This document shows positions 5,556 to 5,686 of a stretch of DNA of 5,686 nt, one piece after another; the first letter of the stretch is position 1, and every line of letters starts with the position of its first letter. The notes under the pieces were generated by a model. It saw only the letters and a list, made by a program, of their open reading frames with translations. It did not search any database and was not told the origin of the DNA. Made by a program: the position numbers and the translations under genes. Source of the stretch: Acidobacteriaceae bacterium (GTDB lineage Bacteria > Acidobacteriota > Terriglobia > Terriglobales > Acidobacteriaceae); NCBI GenBank assembly GCA_003168235.1, contig PMSZ01000462.1:1-5686 (forward strand), written 5' to 3'.

Positions 5556-5564
5556 TCGGCTGCA

Positions 5565-5686
5565 GTGATCGGCCAAACCATCTCGCGCTATCGCATTGTC
5601 GAAAAACTTGGCGGCGGAGGGATGGGTGTGGTCTACAAGGCTGAGGATACCGAACTCGGCCGTTTCGTTGCGCTCAAGTTCCTGCC
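5565..5686 (+). CDS. Ser/Thr protein kinase, N-terminal fragment
   Basis: Forty codons are visible before the window ends. The start is GTG 5565: an in-frame TAG at 5550-5552 excludes any upstream start, and AGGA lies 10 nt before it. The protein begins IGQTISRYRIVEKLG, followed by the glycine-rich ATP loop GGGGMGVVYKAED (residues 16-28) and VALKFL, with Lys38 as the ATP-anchoring lysine of the VAIK motif. This is the N-lobe of a eukaryotic-like (Hanks-type, PknB-like) Ser/Thr kinase. In Acidobacteriota such kinases are abundant and often carry C-terminal WD40, TPR or beta-propeller domains; the rest is outside the window. The catalytic loop, membrane segment and sensor domain cannot be seen. 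A link to the polyphosphate genes is not supported beyond proximity. Confidence 0.93.
   Translation, partial: MIGQTISRYRIVEKLGGGGMGVVYKAEDTELGRFVALKFL

Larger units (their letters stand above)
4995..5564. other. Long structured intergenic region upstream of ppx and the kinase gene
   Basis: About 570 bp with no convincing gene. It separates the divergent ppx and kinase starts. It holds several inverted repeats (5062-5088, 5237-5254, 5313-5330, 5404-5434, 5432-5456), two C-rich tracts (5105-5124 and 5453-5470), an AT-rich promoter-like patch near 5171-5207, and a CRP-type palindrome. An open frame of 79 codons at 5210-5449 has no ribosome site and no family resemblance I can defend. The density of inverted repeats suggests regulatory DNA, dispersed repeats or a structured RNA. 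Confidence 0.6.

Overview
The window reads as chromosomal DNA of a GC-rich Gram-negative bacterium, most likely an acidobacterium. Three things suggest this: the protein-kinase N-terminus at the right edge, with the GGGGMGVVYKAED style common in Acidobacteriota; the secreted coiled-coil protein at the left edge; and the C-rich and hairpin-rich intergenic DNA. The assignment comes from recognising sequence style, not from a search.

Layout, left to right. (1) Positions 1-238, minus strand: the start of a secreted protein with a signal peptide, an Ala/Lys/Pro-rich linker and a Gln-rich coiled coil, possibly an outer-membrane porin. (2) Positions 239-750: a divergent intergenic region with an AT-rich core, one perfect DnaA-box 9-mer and an extended -10 element. 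(3) Positions 751-2907: ppk1, polyphosphate kinase, with both catalytic histidines. (4) Positions 2917-3447: a SixA-type phosphohistidine phosphatase, 9 bp downstream and probably co-transcribed with ppk1. (5) Positions 3399-4967, minus strand: a Ppx/GppA-family phosphatase, convergent with sixA and overlapping its 3' end by 49 bp. (6) Positions 4968-5564: a long non-coding stretch dense in inverted repeats, including a perfect CRP-type palindrome and two overlapping hairpins. (7) Positions 5565-5686: the start of a Ser/Thr protein kinase, cut by the window edge.

How the genes fit together. PPK1 makes polyphosphate from ATP through a phosphohistidine. Ppx/GppA enzymes remove terminal phosphate from polyphosphate or pppGpp. 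SixA enzymes remove phosphate from protein phosphohistidine. The core is therefore a polyphosphate synthesis and breakdown locus in tail-to-tail arrangement. The overlap leaves no room for a terminator between the two arms, so antisense interference between synthesis and breakdown is plausible. No transposase, tRNA, rRNA, CRISPR array or phage gene is visible. The protein-coding part is ordinary core metabolism; the least explained material is the intergenic DNA at 4968-5564 and 239-750.
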